From contig NZ_WIBJ01000006.1 of the NCBI RefSeq assembly GCF_009495755.1, positions 62,001 to 126,000 on the forward strand: DNA of 64,000 nt. Direction: 5' to 3'. The stretch is from Flavobacterium sp. LMO8 (GTDB taxonomy: Bacteria; Bacteroidota; Bacteroidia; Flavobacteriales; Flavobacteriaceae). Shown one piece after another: positions 62,184 to 64,000 of the stretch. A program made the translations under genes and the position numbers. Position 1 is the stretch's first letter, and the number at the start of each line of letters is the position of its first letter. The notes under the pieces are model-generated. The model was not told the DNA's origin. It saw nothing but the letters and a program-made list of their open reading frames with translations, and made no database searches.

Positions 62184-63089
62184 ATGGAATTCATTATAAA
62201 AACTACTAATTTAGATTTTCAGTATTCGAAGAATAAAAAAATTCTAAATAACTTATCCATCAATGTTCCAAAAGGAAGCATCTATGGTTTTTTAGGACCA
62301 AATGGCGCTGGAAAATCGACCACAATGCGATTATTAACTGGTATCACTCCTGATGATAGTAACTCCATTTTCTTATTTGAAAAATCCATTAAAAGTCAAA
62401 CCCCTGATGTTTTTGAAAAAGTTGGAGCTCTTGTGGAAAGTCCAGCACTATACTTACATCTTTCGGGTTATGACAACGTAAAATACATTGCACTTTTGCG
62501 ACAAGTTCCTTTGTCTAGAATTGATGAAGTTTTAGAATTAGTGGATTTAACTGCACATAAAAAACAAAAGGCGAAACAATATTCGCTAGGAATGAAACAA
62601 CGCTTAGCTATTGCAATGGCACTTTTAAGTAAACCTGAATTGTTATTTTTAGACGAACCAGTGAATGGTTTAGACCCAAATGGAATTGTTGAAATCAGAA
62701 AATTACTAGTTAAAATTAATAAAGAAAGAGGTGTTACCATATTTGTTTCGAGTCATTTATTGAGTGAAATTGAAAAAATGTGTACGCATATTGGAATTAT
62801 CTCAAAAGGTATTTTAAAATATGAAGGTACAATGGAAGATTTATCTAGAAAATTTGAAACTTGTAAAATACAAATCACATTAGATGAAGCTGAAAGTTGG
62901 AAAGAAAAATTAAGTTCTAAATATGCAAATGTAGTATTAGAAGAGCAAAACAAAATTACAATGAACTTGAGCCATACCTCAGAAATTCCAGATTTCGCTA
63001 AGCAAATTATCCAAGAAGGTGCTCGTATTTACGAAATTAAAATTTTGGAAGGTTTAGAAGAATGGTTTATGAATTTAACTGAAAACTAA
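62184..63089 (+). CDS. ABC transporter ATP-binding protein (ABC-2 type, BcrA-like)
   Basis: A 301-residue ATPase. Walker A is GFLGPNGAGKSTTMRLL, the Q-loop region follows, the signature is YSLGMKQRLAIAMAL, Walker B LLFLDEPVNGLDP, and the switch His SSHLLSEIEKM. The SLGMKQR form and a C-terminal dimerisation extension of about 90 residues are typical of BcrA/CcmA-type exporters for antibiotics or lantibiotics. It starts after the flotillin terminator, and its stop codon is adjacent to the permease ATG. Confidence 0.92.
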   Translation: MEFIIKTTNLDFQYSKNKKILNNLSINVPKGSIYGFLGPNGAGKSTTMRLLTGITPDDSNSIFLFEKSIKSQTPDVFEKVGALVESPALYLHLSGYDNVKYIALLRQVPLSRIDEVLELVDLTAHKKQKAKQYSLGMKQRLAIAMALLSKPELLFLDEPVNGLDPNGIVEIRKLLVKINKERGVTIFVSSHLLSEIEKMCTHIGIISKGILKYEGTMEDLSRKFETCKIQITLDEAESWKEKLSSKYANVVLEEQNKITMNLSHTSEIPDFAKQIIQEGARIYEIKILEGLEEWFMNLTEN

Positions 63090-64000
63090 ATGAAACAATA
63101 TATTTCAAATTTATTAATTGCGCTCAAAGCAGAACATTTAAAGAAAAAAGGAACAGGAATTTATTACACTTCTATAATTATTGGCGCACTCTCACCTATT
63201 TTGTACTTTTTGTTTCAACTCTTTTCAGAAAATAAAGCTGAAGCTGGAATGCCATACAATTATTACACAACATTTATTTATGATGTAATAACACCTTTTA
63301 CTTTCTTTTTATTTCCCATGATTATTATTATTCATGCGAGTAAAATGGCTCAACTAGATCATAAAAATGGCGGTTGGCAGTTAATGGAAACCCAACCCAT
63401 TCAAAAATTTTCTATTTACTTTTCTAAATATATTGTACTTCTTCTAAGCAATCTTTTAAGCATTTCGAGCTTGTTTGTAACAAGTCTTTTGTGTTCTTTT
63501 ATTTTGAAAAACACAATAGAAATTCCAGAAACAGCTAATTTTTCAATTGAATTTTACAATTTATCGAATTTATTTGTAAGAGCTTTCGCTGCTAGTTTAT
63601 TTGTAACTGCTTTGCAATATTTTCTATCGGTTTTAATTTCAAGTTTCATTTGGTCTTTACTTATTGGGTTTTTCTCATTATTAGCAACCTCTTTTTTGAC
63701 GAGTTTCAATTTAATTCCAGATTGGTATCCTTATGGAATTTTAAATAAAATTTCTGATTATAAAGAAGGAAGTGACATTGGAAATTATTTATTATATACC
63801 GAAGTAATAAGTCTTTTTTTAAGTGTATTTATTTTAACTGCGGGATTTTATTGGTACAAAAACAAGAACTTCATTCGTGCTTTTATAAAACCTTATTCAA
63901 AAATTATAACTTCTTTATCTTTTACCCTATTGTTTGTGGCTATTGGATATTTAATACTTAAACCAAAACAATATGAACATTTAGAAACAACCATTTTATG
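63090..64000 (+). CDS. ABC-2 type permease (3' end cut by window)
   Basis: The frame is open from ATG 63090, directly after the ATPase stop codon, for 303 codons to the window edge. Several hydrophobic segments are seen: near residues 20-40, 65-90, 115-145, 175-205, 230-250 and 275-295. The pattern KNGGWQLMETQPI in the first cytoplasmic loop is of the ABC-2/lantibiotic-immunity permease kind. It would pair with the preceding ATPase; the exported compound is unknown. Confidence 0.85.
   Translation, partial: MKQYISNLLIALKAEHLKKKGTGIYYTSIIIGALSPILYFLFQLFSENKAEAGMPYNYYTTFIYDVITPFTFFLFPMIIIIHASKMAQLDHKNGGWQLMETQPIQKFSIYFSKYIVLLLSNLLSISSLFVTSLLCSFILKNTIEIPETANFSIEFYNLSNLFVRAFAASLFVTALQYFLSVLISSFIWSLLIGFFSLLATSFLTSFNLIPDWYPYGILNKISDYKEGSDIGNYLLYTEVISLFLSVFILTAGFYWYKNKNFIRAFIKPYSKIITSLSFTLLFVAIGYLILKPKQYEHLETTIL

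Overview
This window looks like chromosomal DNA from a member of the Flavobacteriaceae (Flavobacterium or a close relative). The evidence is: strongly AT-rich coding sequence; many start sites preceded by the Bacteroidota -7 element TAnnTTTG instead of a Shine-Dalgarno motif; a PorQ type IX secretion gene and a secreted nuclease with a type IX C-terminal sorting tail; a fused E1 alpha/beta 2-oxoacid dehydrogenase; a Rho factor with a long low-complexity insert; and lineage families such as DUF4293, DUF1599 and DUF4197. No rRNA or tRNA gene, complete insertion sequence, integrase or CRISPR array was seen. Both window edges cut genes: an IcmF-type mutase on the left (3' end missing) and an ABC permease on the right (3' end missing).

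Layout. 1-9.1 kb: icmF, a DUF4197 lipoprotein, a candidate regulated small RNA, SIMPL, rhomboid, an LpxL-like acyltransferase, a class V aminotransferase-fold enzyme and an MBL hydrolase. 9.2-16.8 kb: a conserved 494-aa protein of unknown function, rlmH, folP with a lipoprotein gene, DUF1599, and an envelope thiol-redox pair (MauE-thioredoxin fusion plus TlpA-like lipoprotein) leading to tpiA. 17.1-24.4 kb: rho, DUF4293, a phosphodiesterase, truA-ABC exporter, lpdA. 24.4-26.6 kb: a small accessory island holding a frameshifted coiled-coil/TM gene, an AbiJ-NTD4-type gene and a tiny membrane ORF, each ending in a copy of the same 26-bp motif. 26.7-43.8 kb: mlaEFD, cmk-porQ, lon, an MFS exporter, an M48 protease, an alpha/beta hydrolase, LOG, uvrA, a CLC channel and an ACP phosphodiesterase. 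43.9-52.9 kb: glmM, the secreted endonuclease, a degenerate M1-like/beta-barrel protein and the E1 dehydrogenase. 52.9-59.9 kb: a complete trp operon, trpL-EGDCFBA, preceded by a leader peptide with three consecutive Trp codons and an intrinsic terminator. 60.0-64.0 kb: an NfeD-like/flotillin pair and an ABC-2 type transporter.

Gene cooperation. The trp genes convert chorismate to tryptophan and appear to be controlled by ribosome-mediated attenuation. The E1 protein and LpdA are the E1 and E3 components of 2-oxoacid dehydrogenase complexes. MlaE/F/D form a phospholipid transport system. PorQ belongs to the type IX apparatus that would export the nuclease encoded at 45.3 kb. Intergenic spaces carry several families of short degenerate repeats. 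Many of them lie directly upstream of start codons and create false N-terminal extensions, so several starts were moved inward using promoter or terminator positions.

The most interesting signals are the trp attenuator, the cassette-like repeats of the 24.4-26.6 kb island, and the triple 11-bp direct repeat in front of a candidate small RNA at 3.8 kb.
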